38,337 nucleotides of DNA from a virus: the IMG/VR virus record IMGVR_UViG_3300025647_000099, positions 1 to 38,337 of that record. One strand, given 5' to 3'. The notes below the pieces were generated by a model. It had not been told where the DNA came from, made no database searches, and saw only the letters and a list, made by a program, of their open reading frames with translations. Position 1 is the stretch's first letter, and each line of letters starts with the position of its first letter. Of this stretch, positions 5,398 to 13,039 are shown piece by piece. A program made the translations under genes and the position numbers.

Positions 5398-6799
5398 TCC
5401 TAAAGCTGAGCTTTATTACAAGCCCAAGCCAGTAGGATTTACGCAACTAAGGCCGTACAAACATCAGCGTAAAGTAACCAGTCTACAAAATCAATCTTCC
5501 AACATTGTGTTTGATACAAGTGATGCAGGGACGGGCAAGACATACGCACACCTCATTGCTTGGCATAAACGGAGACAGGAAGGTGGTGGCAAGGCCTTAA
5601 TACTGTGTCCTAAATCAATTATGTTTGCCGCATGGGCAAACGACGTTCTTAAATTCTTTCCGGGCGACTATACAGTAAGCATAGCAGGTGCTAAGCAGAA
5701 GTTCGATGCTTTTGTCCCTGAAGCACAGATCGTTGTAATGAACCACGATGGAGTAAAATGGCTTGTTAAAGACAAAAGGTGGAGTACCTTTCTGGAAGAC
5801 TTTGACACCCTTATTATTGACGAGTCAGAAGCCTTCAAAAATCATACGTCTCAACGCTCCAAGGCAGCGAGTATTTTGGCCAACCAATTTGAATACCGAG
5901 CAGTGCTCTCTGCCACGCCGTTCAATAAGTCTGTCACGGAGCTTTGGCATCAAATCTATTTGCTTGATCGGGGAGCTTTACTCGGTAAGTCGTTCTTTCA
6001 GTTTCGAAACGCAGTCTGCACTCCCATCCAGAAAGGCCCAAGGCCGGAGATGCGTGAGTGGCAAGACAAGCCCGGGATAGATCAAGAGATAGCTTTAATT
6101 TTGCAATCCATAACAGTGCGCAACAAGTTTGAGGAGTGTTTGGACATCCCTGATAACGTGGTGCGTACCATTCCGTTCCATCTTACACCAAAGCATATGT
6201 CGGTATATGAGACTATGAAGGAGGATGCGGTTCTTGAACTCAACGAAGGTGATGTTACCGCAGTTAATGCCGCTGTCTTGGCAAATAAGCTACTACAGGT
6301 TGCTTCTGGGTCTGTGTACACAGAGGATTCAACTGCGGTGGTTGTCGATACGGAGCGATATGAACTTATCACGGAACTCGTGACCGAACGTGAACACTCA
6401 CTTGTGTTTTTTCAGTGGACACACCAAAGAGATGCACTGATGCAATATTTCGATAAAGGAGGTATTACCTATGAAATTATCGATGGAACTGTTTCTGACA
6501 GACGACGAAAAGAGATTGTGGAGGGCTACCAAGCGGGGGATTTCAAAACTCTTTTGCTTCACCCCAAATCAGCAGGACATGGACTTACACTTACGAAGGG
6601 AACGGCCACTATCTGGGCATCCCCTGTCTATTCGCCCGCGCTATTTGAACAAGCAAACCACAGGATCTATCGTGCAGGTCAAACAAAAAAGACCGAGACT
6701 ATACTAATTGAAGCTGTCGGAACAGTAGAGCAACGTATCAACGACATTTTGTCCCAACGTTTGGGTAAAATGGAAAATCTACTGGAGCTTTTATCGTGA
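5357..6799 (+). CDS. SNF2-type superfamily 2 helicase/ATPase
   Basis: 480 residues, ATG 5357 with a strong ribosome site (CTGGAGGAAGCAC). SF2 motifs appear in order: LRPYKHQ (31-37), Walker A DAGTGKT (56-62), DEXX box IIDESE (153-158), SATP (185-188), a second RecA lobe with HPKSAGHGLTL, and motif VI HRIYRAGQ (435-442). The Q-x-x-x-R-x-x-R-x-G-Q ending and compact size are typical of phage SNF2-like helicases. It hydrolyses ATP to move on or remodel duplex DNA, probably in replication or recombination. Its closeness to the polymerase supports this. It is followed by a GTGA overlap with a small gene. A replicative DnaB-type helicase is not present in the window. Confidence 0.93.
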   Translation: MARATRAIVQAKINPKAELYYKPKPVGFTQLRPYKHQRKVTSLQNQSSNIVFDTSDAGTGKTYAHLIAWHKRRQEGGGKALILCPKSIMFAAWANDVLKFFPGDYTVSIAGAKQKFDAFVPEAQIVVMNHDGVKWLVKDKRWSTFLEDFDTLIIDESEAFKNHTSQRSKAASILANQFEYRAVLSATPFNKSVTELWHQIYLLDRGALLGKSFFQFRNAVCTPIQKGPRPEMREWQDKPGIDQEIALILQSITVRNKFEECLDIPDNVVRTIPFHLTPKHMSVYETMKEDAVLELNEGDVTAVNAAVLANKLLQVASGSVYTEDSTAVVVDTERYELITELVTEREHSLVFFQWTHQRDALMQYFDKGGITYEIIDGTVSDRRRKEIVEGYQAGDFKTLLLHPKSAGHGLTLTKGTATIWASPVYSPALFEQANHRIYRAGQTKKTETILIEAVGTVEQRINDILSQRLGKMENLLELLS

Positions 6800-7026
6800 G
6801 AAGAATATATACTGCTATTGCAATCTTAACACTGGCATCTCGTTTAATGACCTTTTCATCAAACATCAGCCGGGAACTCTATATAAGAAAAAGAAGGAAG
6901 CAATATGAGCTGGACCAGCTTAATCAGACCAACCGATTTAATAGACCCCGTACGTATCATACCATTCGAGACGAAGATGACGAATTCGGCGAGTCGCCCT
7001 TCGACGATCGTTGGGATAGATTTTGA
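6796..7026 (+). CDS. Small membrane-anchored protein overlapping the polymerase gene
   Basis: 76 residues, GTG start overlapping the helicase stop (GTGA), with GGAG at 6783-6786. Residues 4-20 (IYTAIAILTLASRLMTF) form a possible membrane helix or signal anchor. They are followed by a basic patch (RKRRK) and a polar, acidic C-terminus (DEDDEFGESPFDDRW). The last 122 bp overlap the polymerase ORF in another frame. The ribosome site and coupled start favour a real gene; the long overlap is unusual. Not recognised. Confidence 0.5.
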   Translation: MRRIYTAIAILTLASRLMTFSSNISRELYIRKRRKQYELDQLNQTNRFNRPRTYHTIRDEDDEFGESPFDDRWDRF

Positions 7027-8878
7027 GACGTACTATGGAAAAAACTATACGCTCCGAAAACTCACAACCACCAATTATGTACGGGGACTATCCCGGGCAG
7101 AGATACACGGCGCATCTATTAGCATTAATGGAGAAGAAGCGCACTGGCACAGAGCAGAAGACCTCGAAATGGTATTCAATAGCATCGACTGGTCACGATC
7201 CGCTATGTTGGCTCACAACTGTGCTTTCGATGGTTTTATTCTTAGTCAGCACTATGGCCATATTGCAAATTACTATTATGATACAATGAGCATGGCGCGT
7301 GGATTACTTAGCCACGACATTCCCGCCGGACTCGATTCAGTTGCCCGTCATTACGGTCTCGGAAGTAAAATCGCTGGAGCACTCGAAGGAGTCATCAACA
7401 AGCGATGGCATGAGTTCTCTGAAGAGCAAAAGCTCGATATGGAGTTGTACTGTAACAACGACGTGCAAATCATGTGGAAGATCTTTGAAAAAATGCTTCC
7501 TCATTATCCACACGACGAGTTGGATCTGATCGACACAAGTATTAAAGCTTTTGCACGCCCGCTTTTAGAAGTAAATGCCACACTTGTGGCAGAAGAGCGG
7601 TTCAGGGAAGAGCAGGAAAAGACAGCGCTCATTAAGCGTGTCGCCGATAGATACGAACTTCCGACTGAATCAATACGTAAACAACTTTCATCCAACCCTC
7701 AGTTTGCTGAATTACTGGTTGCTGAGGGCATTGAGCCGCCGATGAAACCAAGCCCTTCCAACCCGGAAGAGATGACTTATGCGTTTGCCAAGAATGACAT
7801 TGCGTTTCAGAATCTAGGTACACACCCGGATGAGCACATTCGTGATCTGATTGAAGCTAGGCTTGCGGTAAAGTCCACTATCGGTGAGTCCAGAGCAGGC
7901 CGTGTACTGGAGCATTCTGACCTTGGTAAGAAGCCAATTCCGATTATGCTCAACTACTGTAAAGCGCATACCATGCGGTGGACAGGCGGTGACAAGATCA
8001 ATCCTCAGAATTTTCCCTCAAATCGGACGAACTCAAAACTCAGACATACCTTGATTGCGCCCAAAGGAATGGCTATGGTTGTGATTGACTCGTCACAAAT
8101 TGAGGATCGAATGAATGCTTACACAGCCGGACAATCCGATGTACTCGAAGCGTATCGCGCTGGCATCGACAACTACAAACTCATGGCGAGTAGGATTTAC
8201 GATGTCTCGGTTGATGAAGTTACCAAGCAACAGCGTTTCGTTGGAAAAGTTGCAAGGCTCGGTCTTGGTTACCAATGCGGAGTTGCTAAGTTTACTCACA
8301 TGCTCCGCGCAGGAACTATGGGACCGCCTATCTATGATAGCGAGTTATCGGACGAAGAGATTGCATCAGCCCACACGAAATACCGACGTGCTTCCGACCG
8401 AGTAGTTTCCCAGTGGTACAACATGCAGGACCAGATCGTAAATATGCGGTATGGCAACGAGAATATTTTGTACTCAGGATACAATAATTCACCGCTTGCC
8501 AAAGTGGTTAAAGACGGTATTCTTATGCCAAATGGGTTAAAACTACATTATCCCGGTATAACAACTGACCCGGACGGTCAGACCACGTATCAAGCCAGTT
8601 ACAATATGCGCTCCAAATTGTACGGCGGGCTACTCACAGAAAACTATGTGCAGTGCCTTGCTCGTATTGTAGTAGGAGAGCAGATGTTGAAAATTGCGTC
8701 AGAGTTTCCCGTAGTAATGATGACGCACGACGAGGTAGTTTATTTAACCCCAGTAAATGACGCACAAGCGGCTTATGACTATGGCCTTGAGTGCATGAAA
8801 TGGGTTCCGGATTGGTGTCCGGGGCTACCCGTCGATGCCGATGGTGATTTCGGCGACAACTACGGAGAGATCAAATGA
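6905..8878 (+). CDS. Family A DNA polymerase with 3'-5' exonuclease
   Basis: 657 residues from ATG 6905, which has a GAAGGAAG ribosome site. The proofreading domain carries DEDDy motifs: IDFE (D39, E41), AHNCAFDG (D109) and YCNND (Y182, D186). The polymerase domain shows motif A IDSSQIEDR (D395), motif B QRFVGKVARLGLGYQCG (K448), and motif C THDEVVY (H608, D609, E610). All catalytic residues are present, so it should be an active replicative polymerase. There is no 5' nuclease domain. Motif A reads QIEDR rather than QIELR. The first 36 residues before the exonuclease look unstructured, and a shorter start (ATG 6977) cannot be excluded. The 3' end overlaps the next gene by ATGA. Confidence 0.95.
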   Translation: MSWTSLIRPTDLIDPVRIIPFETKMTNSASRPSTIVGIDFETYYGKNYTLRKLTTTNYVRGLSRAEIHGASISINGEEAHWHRAEDLEMVFNSIDWSRSAMLAHNCAFDGFILSQHYGHIANYYYDTMSMARGLLSHDIPAGLDSVARHYGLGSKIAGALEGVINKRWHEFSEEQKLDMELYCNNDVQIMWKIFEKMLPHYPHDELDLIDTSIKAFARPLLEVNATLVAEERFREEQEKTALIKRVADRYELPTESIRKQLSSNPQFAELLVAEGIEPPMKPSPSNPEEMTYAFAKNDIAFQNLGTHPDEHIRDLIEARLAVKSTIGESRAGRVLEHSDLGKKPIPIMLNYCKAHTMRWTGGDKINPQNFPSNRTNSKLRHTLIAPKGMAMVVIDSSQIEDRMNAYTAGQSDVLEAYRAGIDNYKLMASRIYDVSVDEVTKQQRFVGKVARLGLGYQCGVAKFTHMLRAGTMGPPIYDSELSDEEIASAHTKYRRASDRVVSQWYNMQDQIVNMRYGNENILYSGYNNSPLAKVVKDGILMPNGLKLHYPGITTDPDGQTTYQASYNMRSKLYGGLLTENYVQCLARIVVGEQMLKIASEFPVVMMTHDEVVYLTPVNDAQAAYDYGLECMKWVPDWCPGLPVDADGDFGDNYGEIK

Positions 8879-9156
8879 GGCCGATTGAGATCAACCAAAT
8901 CGAAGAAGCCAAAACCAAATGGTTCGAGCTGATGCAAGAGATGATGTACGACATCCAGAATGTACGTATATGCGAATTCATGGTTAATGGTATAGAAACC
9001 CCCGTAATCGGATTAATCCGCACCAGTGGCTCCACTGGGTTCGTTTTTGAACCATATTTCACGATGGTCACAGACGATGTGTACGAAGATATGCTCCCCT
9101 TGGATGACACCCGACCCATAATGATTGGGTTCAGGGAACCTAAATCCAAAAATTAA
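8875..9156 (+). CDS. Hypothetical protein downstream of polymerase
   Basis: 93 residues, coupled to the polymerase stop by ATGA, with GGAGA upstream (8864-8868). An N-terminal amphipathic helix (IEEAKTKWFELMQEMMYDI) is followed by alternating strand-like segments (ETPVIGLIRTSGSTGFVFE), suggesting a small alpha/beta domain. No cysteine pairs or catalytic motifs. Not recognised. Its position suggests a replication accessory role, which is inference only. Confidence 0.6.
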   Translation: MRPIEINQIEEAKTKWFELMQEMMYDIQNVRICEFMVNGIETPVIGLIRTSGSTGFVFEPYFTMVTDDVYEDMLPLDDTRPIMIGFREPKSKN

Positions 9157-9165
9157 ACAAAACGT

Positions 9166-9193
9166 TTGACTTTTAAAACAGAGGTATTAATAT
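9166..9193 (+). promoter_or_regulatory. Promoter-like hexamer pair before the 9194 gene
   Basis: TTGACT (9166-9171) and TAATAT (9188-9193) are separated by 16 bp. However, the -10 abuts the ATG at 9194, so a transcript would begin inside the coding sequence. GAGG (9181-9184) upstream of the same ATG indicates translation from a longer transcript. Probably coincidental in AT-rich sequence, or a promoter serving the gene at 9592. Confidence 0.25.
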
Positions 9194-9592
9194 ATGCAAC
9201 ACGACGTTGTAGAAAACGACACGCCTTTAGGAACGTTGATCGATGAGTTACAGGCTTATCGACTCCAGAAAGACGCAATAAATGCCCAGTTAAAGGGTGT
9301 TGAAGCTGAAATCGAAAGCCTAAAGCTACGTATTCGCCAAACAATGGACGTACTGGGGCTTGAATCTGCCTCTGGCCACGACTTATCTGTTAAGGCCACT
9401 GATACAAACTTGGGACAAATTGAAGATATTGACTCGTTCTACGACTTTATCAGGGAGACTGACTCCCTCTATTTTCTGGAACGACGGGTATCACAAGCGG
9501 CCTTCCGTGAGTATCTGGACATGAACGGCGGTGAGTTACCGCCGGGATTGAATCTTTTCGTTAAACAAGACATTTCTGTAAGGAAAAAATAA
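9194..9592 (+). CDS. Coiled-coil hypothetical protein (Gp157-like shape)
   Basis: 132 residues, ATG 9194 with GAGG 9 nt upstream. Residues about 10-55 are a charged helix (LQAYRLQKDAINAQLKGVEA continuing to LRIRQTMDVLG), likely a coiled coil. A beta-like segment follows (DLSVKATDTN), then a mixed C-terminus. The helix-then-beta layout resembles siphovirus Gp157-type proteins, but sequence similarity cannot be judged here. It overlaps the next gene as TAATG, linking it to the replication group. Confidence 0.6.
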   Translation: MQHDVVENDTPLGTLIDELQAYRLQKDAINAQLKGVEAEIESLKLRIRQTMDVLGLESASGHDLSVKATDTNLGQIEDIDSFYDFIRETDSLYFLERRVSQAAFREYLDMNGGELPPGLNLFVKQDISVRKK

Positions 9593-10290
9593 TGACCGAA
9601 AGCACTGAAATAGCAACAGCATCATCAACCGCCATCGCCATCCCTTCACGTTCTGAACGTGCAGCAGCACTGGCACAACGCGTCCGCGCCACATCTAACA
9701 TCATTAAGATCTCTACCGACGGTAAGCATCTGGTTATTCCGGGGCTTGGTGAAGCCCCAGCACCGGCCGATCTGGTTGTGTTGGAATTCATGGCCAAGAA
9801 CGTGTATTACGACGCAAGCAAGCCATTTGACCCAAACAACATTACTCCGCCCCTGTGTGCTGCAATGGGTTTCGACCTGAACGACAACCTGAAACCCTTT
9901 GATAACGCCGCTGACAAACAGGCAGACTCCTGCAAAGAGTGCCCGATGAATCAGTTTGGCTCAAAAGGCGCAGGTAAGGCTTGTCAGAACCGTCGTCTGG
10001 TAGCTGTCTTGCCACCTGATGCTTCTGCTGACACTGACATCTACGTACTAGATGTCTCTGCAACAGGTATCAAAGGCTTTGACACCATCATCGCGCAGAT
10101 GGCCACAGTGGCGGGTAAAGAACCGCACTACTTCAAAGTAGAAGTGTTCCCGAAGCAGGCCGCTAATTCTCGTGCGCAGACTTGGGGTTTTAGTAACCCA
10201 CGTCCACTCAGTGAAGAAGCGATTGCTATCATGGAGTCCAAACTCGATGCGGCTGCTGCTCAGCTTGCACAACCAGTAAGTTTTGAGTGA
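9592..10290 (+). CDS. Four-cysteine acidic protein, possible ssDNA-binding/replication protein
   Basis: 232 residues; TAATG overlap and AGGA ribosome site. The N-terminus (1-35) is Ala/Ser-rich and low complexity. A central domain has cysteines C89, C114, C117 and C131 (SCKECP ... KACQNRR), a probable zinc site. A beta-rich part follows (LVAVLPPDASADTDIYVLDV, then a GFDTII helix and FKVEVFP). It ends in an Ala/Gln-rich acidic tail (SFE). The layout (zinc site, OB-like strands, disordered acidic tail) and position beside the polymerase suggest an ssDNA-binding protein, but I cannot confirm the fold. Codons are host-preferred, suggesting high expression, which also fits an SSB. Confidence 0.7.
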   Translation: MTESTEIATASSTAIAIPSRSERAAALAQRVRATSNIIKISTDGKHLVIPGLGEAPAPADLVVLEFMAKNVYYDASKPFDPNNITPPLCAAMGFDLNDNLKPFDNAADKQADSCKECPMNQFGSKGAGKACQNRRLVAVLPPDASADTDIYVLDVSATGIKGFDTIIAQMATVAGKEPHYFKVEVFPKQAANSRAQTWGFSNPRPLSEEAIAIMESKLDAAAAQLAQPVSFE

Positions 10291-10559
10291 TGAGTATCCG
10301 CGACTACATGGTCGCGGAGTCTTTGAAGTCATTCCGACAACTGGATGACATTGCTGAACAGTTGACGTATGACGAGGTGACGCGGGCTTTGCAACTAGAA
10401 GCCCGCACACAGAGACGCCCGACTGTTTTACGTAAATTAATTTCTATCGCAAGTAGAAAACACAAAGTCCACCTACAGGAGAAATACCTTGGCTACCAAA
10501 AAGAAAGTCGCAACCTCGCGCAAACCATCGAAAGTAATGACAGCAGCACAGATTGCTAA
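10290..10559 (+). CDS. Small basic helical hypothetical protein
   Basis: 89 residues from the ATG in the TGATG junction (1-bp overlap); GTG 10287 is an alternative. Helical, with a run of charged residues (ESLKSFRQLDDIAEQLTYDE, then LQLEARTQRRPTVLRKL). The last 71 bp overlap the following gene in another frame, and the tail there (SNDSSTDC) is low complexity, as expected where one frame is constrained by another. Not recognised. Confidence 0.55.
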   Translation: MSIRDYMVAESLKSFRQLDDIAEQLTYDEVTRALQLEARTQRRPTVLRKLISIASRKHKVHLQEKYLGYQKESRNLAQTIESNDSSTDC

Positions 10560-10761
10560 GAAACAGGATGCAATCGTTGCTGATAAGGAGGAAGTAAAAA
10601 AGTTGAAAGCCGACCTGAAGTCAGCGAAAGCCGATCTCAGGGAGGCAATGAAAGCAGTAACACCGCGCCTGAAAGAGATCACCAAGCTGGAAAAGGCGGT
10701 TGGAGTTCGCTTATCAAGGATTGAACGCGTACAGGCTGAGATCAATGGCGCAAAAGCCTGA
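10489..10761 (+). CDS. Basic coiled-coil protein (TTG start)
   Basis: 90 residues. The start is TTG at 10489, preceded by CAGGAGAAATACC, a good ribosome site with no nearby in-frame ATG. The sequence is Lys/Ala/Glu-rich and helical throughout (EEVKKLKADLKSAKADLREA), with a basic N-terminus (ATKKKVATSRKPSK) like small nucleoid or DNA-binding proteins. It overlaps the VRR-NUC-like gene by 17 bp. Not recognised; nucleic-acid binding is inferred from charge. Confidence 0.65.
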   Translation: MATKKKVATSRKPSKVMTAAQIAKKQDAIVADKEEVKKLKADLKSAKADLREAMKAVTPRLKEITKLEKAVGVRLSRIERVQAEINGAKA

Positions 10762-11134
10762 AGCAAGGTTCATAGATAAGGTACACAGAGCGCTGCCTAG
10801 ATCTGTGTATCATCAAGGCATGGGGATTACTGCCACCAATGGTACTCCCGATGTCTACTATGAAGGGAGACGCGGCCAGCTATGGGTTGAGTATAAATGG
10901 TATGACTCCATACCGTTTAAATTTAATCTCGTAGCGAGCCGCAAGCTCTCCAAGCTACAACTAAGATGGCTGAACCGTTGTTTTGACAATAACCGACCTT
11001 GTGCGGTTATTATCGGCAGCCCAGACACCTATGTGATTCTTGACGAGCCTGTATGGGATCAGGAAATAGATATAGAAGTATGGGATGAACCGTTTGAGAA
11101 CGTGATTCGGTACATTAAGGAGACAGTCTTATAA
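10745..11134 (+). CDS. VRR-NUC-like nuclease
   Basis: 129 residues from ATG 10745; the longer in-frame start at 10700 would lie inside the upstream gene. It has the PD-(D/E)xK layout: NGTPDVYYEG then QLWVEYKW, giving D36, E49 and K51, with E6 in the first helix. This matches stand-alone phage VRR-NUC domains, which cut branched or flapped DNA (Holliday-junction-type resolvases). Hydrophobic strand AVIIGS follows. It sits between replication genes and just before a DEDDh exonuclease (1-bp TAATG overlap), consistent with recombination or DNA processing. Confidence 0.85.
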   Translation: MAQKPEARFIDKVHRALPRSVYHQGMGITATNGTPDVYYEGRRGQLWVEYKWYDSIPFKFNLVASRKLSKLQLRWLNRCFDNNRPCAVIIGSPDTYVILDEPVWDQEIDIEVWDEPFENVIRYIKETVL

Positions 11135-11670
11135 TGCACGTAATGATTGATATTGAAACGCTGGGGCTTGACCACGACTGCCATATCTTGTCTATCGGGG
11201 CTTCCCAAATATGGGGTGGAGGCGAGTTCTACCGACTAATTAAGCCCGGTACTCAAGACCGACACATTGATGATGGCACGGTTCGCTGGTGGATGAATCA
11301 AAACGAAGACGCCCAACGCGAGGTTTTTGGTAAAGAAGGAGACGCTGATTTAAAACAAGCCCTCATTGACTTTAAAGCGTGGGTATTGTCAGAAATATGT
11401 GACAGCGTACCTGAAAAACTGCGCGAGGTTAAATACTGGTCACATGGGGCAACTTTTGACCTTATGATCTTGGAAAATGCGTTCAAACAATACAATATTG
11501 CTGCGCCTTGGCAATACTGGAATATGCGTGACACTCGCACCTTATTTGATTTAGTTGATAAATCTGAACTTCCAAAGCGAATGGGAACACATCACAACGC
11601 GCTCGATGACGCGCTACATCAAGCAACTTGTGTACGTTATATTTATGATAAGCTGAGGGCAGGCCTTTGA
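11134..11670 (+). CDS. DEDDh 3'-5' exonuclease (Rv2179c/RNase T-like)
   Basis: 178 residues, ATG in the TAATG overlap with AAGGAGA upstream. Catalytic residues are D6 and E8 (MIDIETLG), D109 (WSHGATFDLMILE), and H154 with D159 (HNALDDA), which is the DEDDh set. WWMNQ near 52-56 and the spacing match the phage 3'-5' exoribonuclease-like family (PF16473 type). These enzymes trim single-stranded 3' ends of RNA or DNA. It is distinct from the polymerase's own DEDDy domain. It ends in an overlap with a TTG-started gene. Confidence 0.9.
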   Translation: MHVMIDIETLGLDHDCHILSIGASQIWGGGEFYRLIKPGTQDRHIDDGTVRWWMNQNEDAQREVFGKEGDADLKQALIDFKAWVLSEICDSVPEKLREVKYWSHGATFDLMILENAFKQYNIAAPWQYWNMRDTRTLFDLVDKSELPKRMGTHHNALDDALHQATCVRYIYDKLRAGL

Positions 11671-11903
11671 CGCTCGACGACCTAACGACCTACCAAAACA
11701 ACTTCAAACTGTTCCAGAAGCTCATGTCCCAAGGGGCCGAAGTTGTTATCCTACCTGTGAAAACTGTACCTGATGACGAAGAACGCGCTGCGATCTGTAC
11801 CAAACAAGGTGAACAGATCATACCTCACGCAATTCTCGCATGGGACAACCCCTTTGAATTATTTAAACCACTATTGATTGACACACCAAAAGAAGTTGAA
11901 TAA
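11667..11903 (+). CDS. Small hypothetical protein, last gene of the + operon
   Basis: 78 residues. TTG start overlapping the previous stop (TTGA), with GAGGGCAGG upstream. Predicted helix (TYQNNFKLFQKLMSQ), strand (EVVILPV), acidic loop and helix. Not recognised. It directly precedes the two hairpins that end the rightward block. Confidence 0.6.
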   Translation: MTLDDLTTYQNNFKLFQKLMSQGAEVVILPVKTVPDDEERAAICTKQGEQIIPHAILAWDNPFELFKPLLIDTPKEVE

Positions 11904-11907
11904 ACTA

Positions 11908-11929
11908 CTATCATCCTCGCGGATGATAG
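11908..11929. terminator. Perfect 9-bp hairpin at operon convergence
   Basis: CTATCATCC and GGATGATAG form a perfect 9-bp stem around a TCGC tetraloop, 4 bp after the last + stop. On the - strand it is followed by TAGTTTATTC, a modest U-rich stretch. It could therefore act as the terminator of the leftward genes, and as an mRNA-stabilising stem for the rightward ones. Confidence 0.5.
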
Positions 11930-11949
11930 ATGTGTGATAAGTTGCTTTG

Positions 11950-11979
11950 AACCCGGACCAAAAGTCCGGGTTTTTTTTT
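11950..11979 (+). terminator. Strong rho-independent terminator of the + block
   Basis: AACCCGGAC and GTCCGGGTT form a perfect 9-bp GC-rich stem with a CAAAA loop, followed by seven further Ts. It lies between the last + gene (stop 11903) and the end of the leftward block (11983), so it ends rightward transcription. Confidence 0.92.
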
Positions 11980-11982
11980 GTT

Positions 11983-12291
11983 TTAAAGATTATCGTACAC
12001 TTTGAATTTAGAAATATCGCTTGACCAAGTACCTGTAGGCAGAGTTACTTTGCCTTGAATCCTCCACGACCCAATCTGATCAAGATCACCCGAGATAACT
12101 ACGTACCTTATCTTCCCGTCCGTTCCATCTGTTGTAAAAGAAGCCGTTTGTACTGTGGTTGTCTTGTCCGGTTTTTCAAAGATAATCTCTTTAGTAATCG
12201 CTGTACTTACATCGACGACTACAGTGTCATCCATCAGAGTCAGTTCAAAAATAGTACCTATGTCATTTAGGTGAATTTCGTTAGCAGCCAT
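11983..12291 (-). CDS. Beta-rich tail/baseplate-type protein (BppU N-terminus-like)
   Basis: 102 residues. It begins MAANEIHLNDIGTIFELTL, has KEIIFEKPDKTT, then a GDLDQIGSWRIQGKVTLPTG segment. This order resembles the small beta-sandwich found in phage baseplate upper (BppU-like) and tail proteins. It is the last gene of the leftward block, stop 4 bp from the + terminator T-run. Start overlaps the previous gene by 1 bp (TAATG). Probably a tail-associated structural or adhesion component; family match is moderate. Confidence 0.6.
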   Translation of the reverse strand: MAANEIHLNDIGTIFELTLMDDTVVVDVSTAITKEIIFEKPDKTTTVQTASFTTDGTDGKIRYVVISGDLDQIGSWRIQGKVTLPTGTWSSDISKFKVYDNL

Positions 12292-12587
12292 TACAGTTCT
12301 ACCTCGTCAGCATATTGTTTTGATATATAGCTATTTATTAGCTCATTTCCATAGATTCTAGCATCTAAGTTGCTTGCGAACATAAGGCTACTTTCAAATT
12401 CCATCAATTCATCAATAAAGACATCAAAATTCTCACTGAAACACAGGTTAATGCCCTTCTCTTCTTTTTTGTTTACGTAGCTACTTATCCTGATTATTTC
12501 CTGCCATACGCCATTCTCGTCGATGAATTCGACTTTATAAGCCCTCGATAACGCAAGATGACCAAATCCGAATACAGGAAAATACAT
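12291..12587 (-). CDS. Hypothetical protein in tail-fibre region
   Basis: 98 residues, starting MYFPVFGFGHLALSRAYKVE. Mixed alpha/beta, with a helical acidic middle (FDVFIDELMEFESSLMF). No catalytic motif or membrane segment is evident. The position, between the tail-chaperone-like gene (1 bp apart) and the baseplate-like gene, suggests a tail role. Not recognised. Confidence 0.55.
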   Translation of the reverse strand: MYFPVFGFGHLALSRAYKVEFIDENGVWQEIIRISSYVNKKEEKGINLCFSENFDVFIDELMEFESSLMFASNLDARIYGNELINSYISKQYADEVEL

Positions 12588-12588
12588 T

Positions 12589-13029
12589 TTAGATCTCGTC
12601 TTGACCTACTATGTTTACAGTTGGGAGGGTAGCATTCCAAGGGTCTGGATCAGATGGAATGCTGTTATAAAAATCTCTCAGTTCTTGCCTGTATGTAACC
12701 CAATGTGCGTCTAGTGCCACACCCGTTTCATAGGCTTTAATAACTCTGTAATCAGTTTGATTCAGTTTATCTAACGATAAGTCTCTTAACTGCTGTATTT
12801 TCATAAGCGTTTCACTGGTGTTTGGCGGTCTTACATTCCAAGTACCATTGACCCACTCCAACACATTTGGGTAAGATGCTGAGGGTGGGTTTGCAACTTC
12901 TATCCACCCAGCATCCAGTATTTCTTCTGCCGTAAACGCTGCCTTATCAGTTCTTGTTGTGCCGTCACTCAATGTAATCTTATTAGGTAACTGAGTTGGG
13001 TAAGCACCGTTAAATGAATATAATGCCAT
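12589..13029 (-). CDS. Tail fibre assembly/chaperone-like protein
   Basis: 146 residues, with a GAGGAATAAAA ribosome site. The N-terminal part (MALYSFNGAYPTQLPNKITL) looks like a beta domain and is followed by a WIEVANPPSASYPNVLEW linker. The C-terminal helix pair RDLSLDKLNQTDYRVIK ... DAHWVTYRQELRDFYNSI matches the phage tail assembly chaperone pattern (PF16778 type, R-x-x-L-x-x-D/Y-W ... Y-R-x-x-L-R-D). Such proteins help fold or attach fibres, which fits a location just after the adhesin genes. Confidence 0.7.
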   Translation of the reverse strand: MALYSFNGAYPTQLPNKITLSDGTTRTDKAAFTAEEILDAGWIEVANPPSASYPNVLEWVNGTWNVRPPNTSETLMKIQQLRDLSLDKLNQTDYRVIKAYETGVALDAHWVTYRQELRDFYNSIPSDPDPWNATLPTVNIVGQDEI

Positions 13030-13039
13030 TTTTATTCCT

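Noticed and set aside
9166-9193. Strong promoter for the 9194 gene
   Set aside because: The -10 abuts the ATG, so the transcript would start inside the gene; kept only as a low-confidence regulatory entry.
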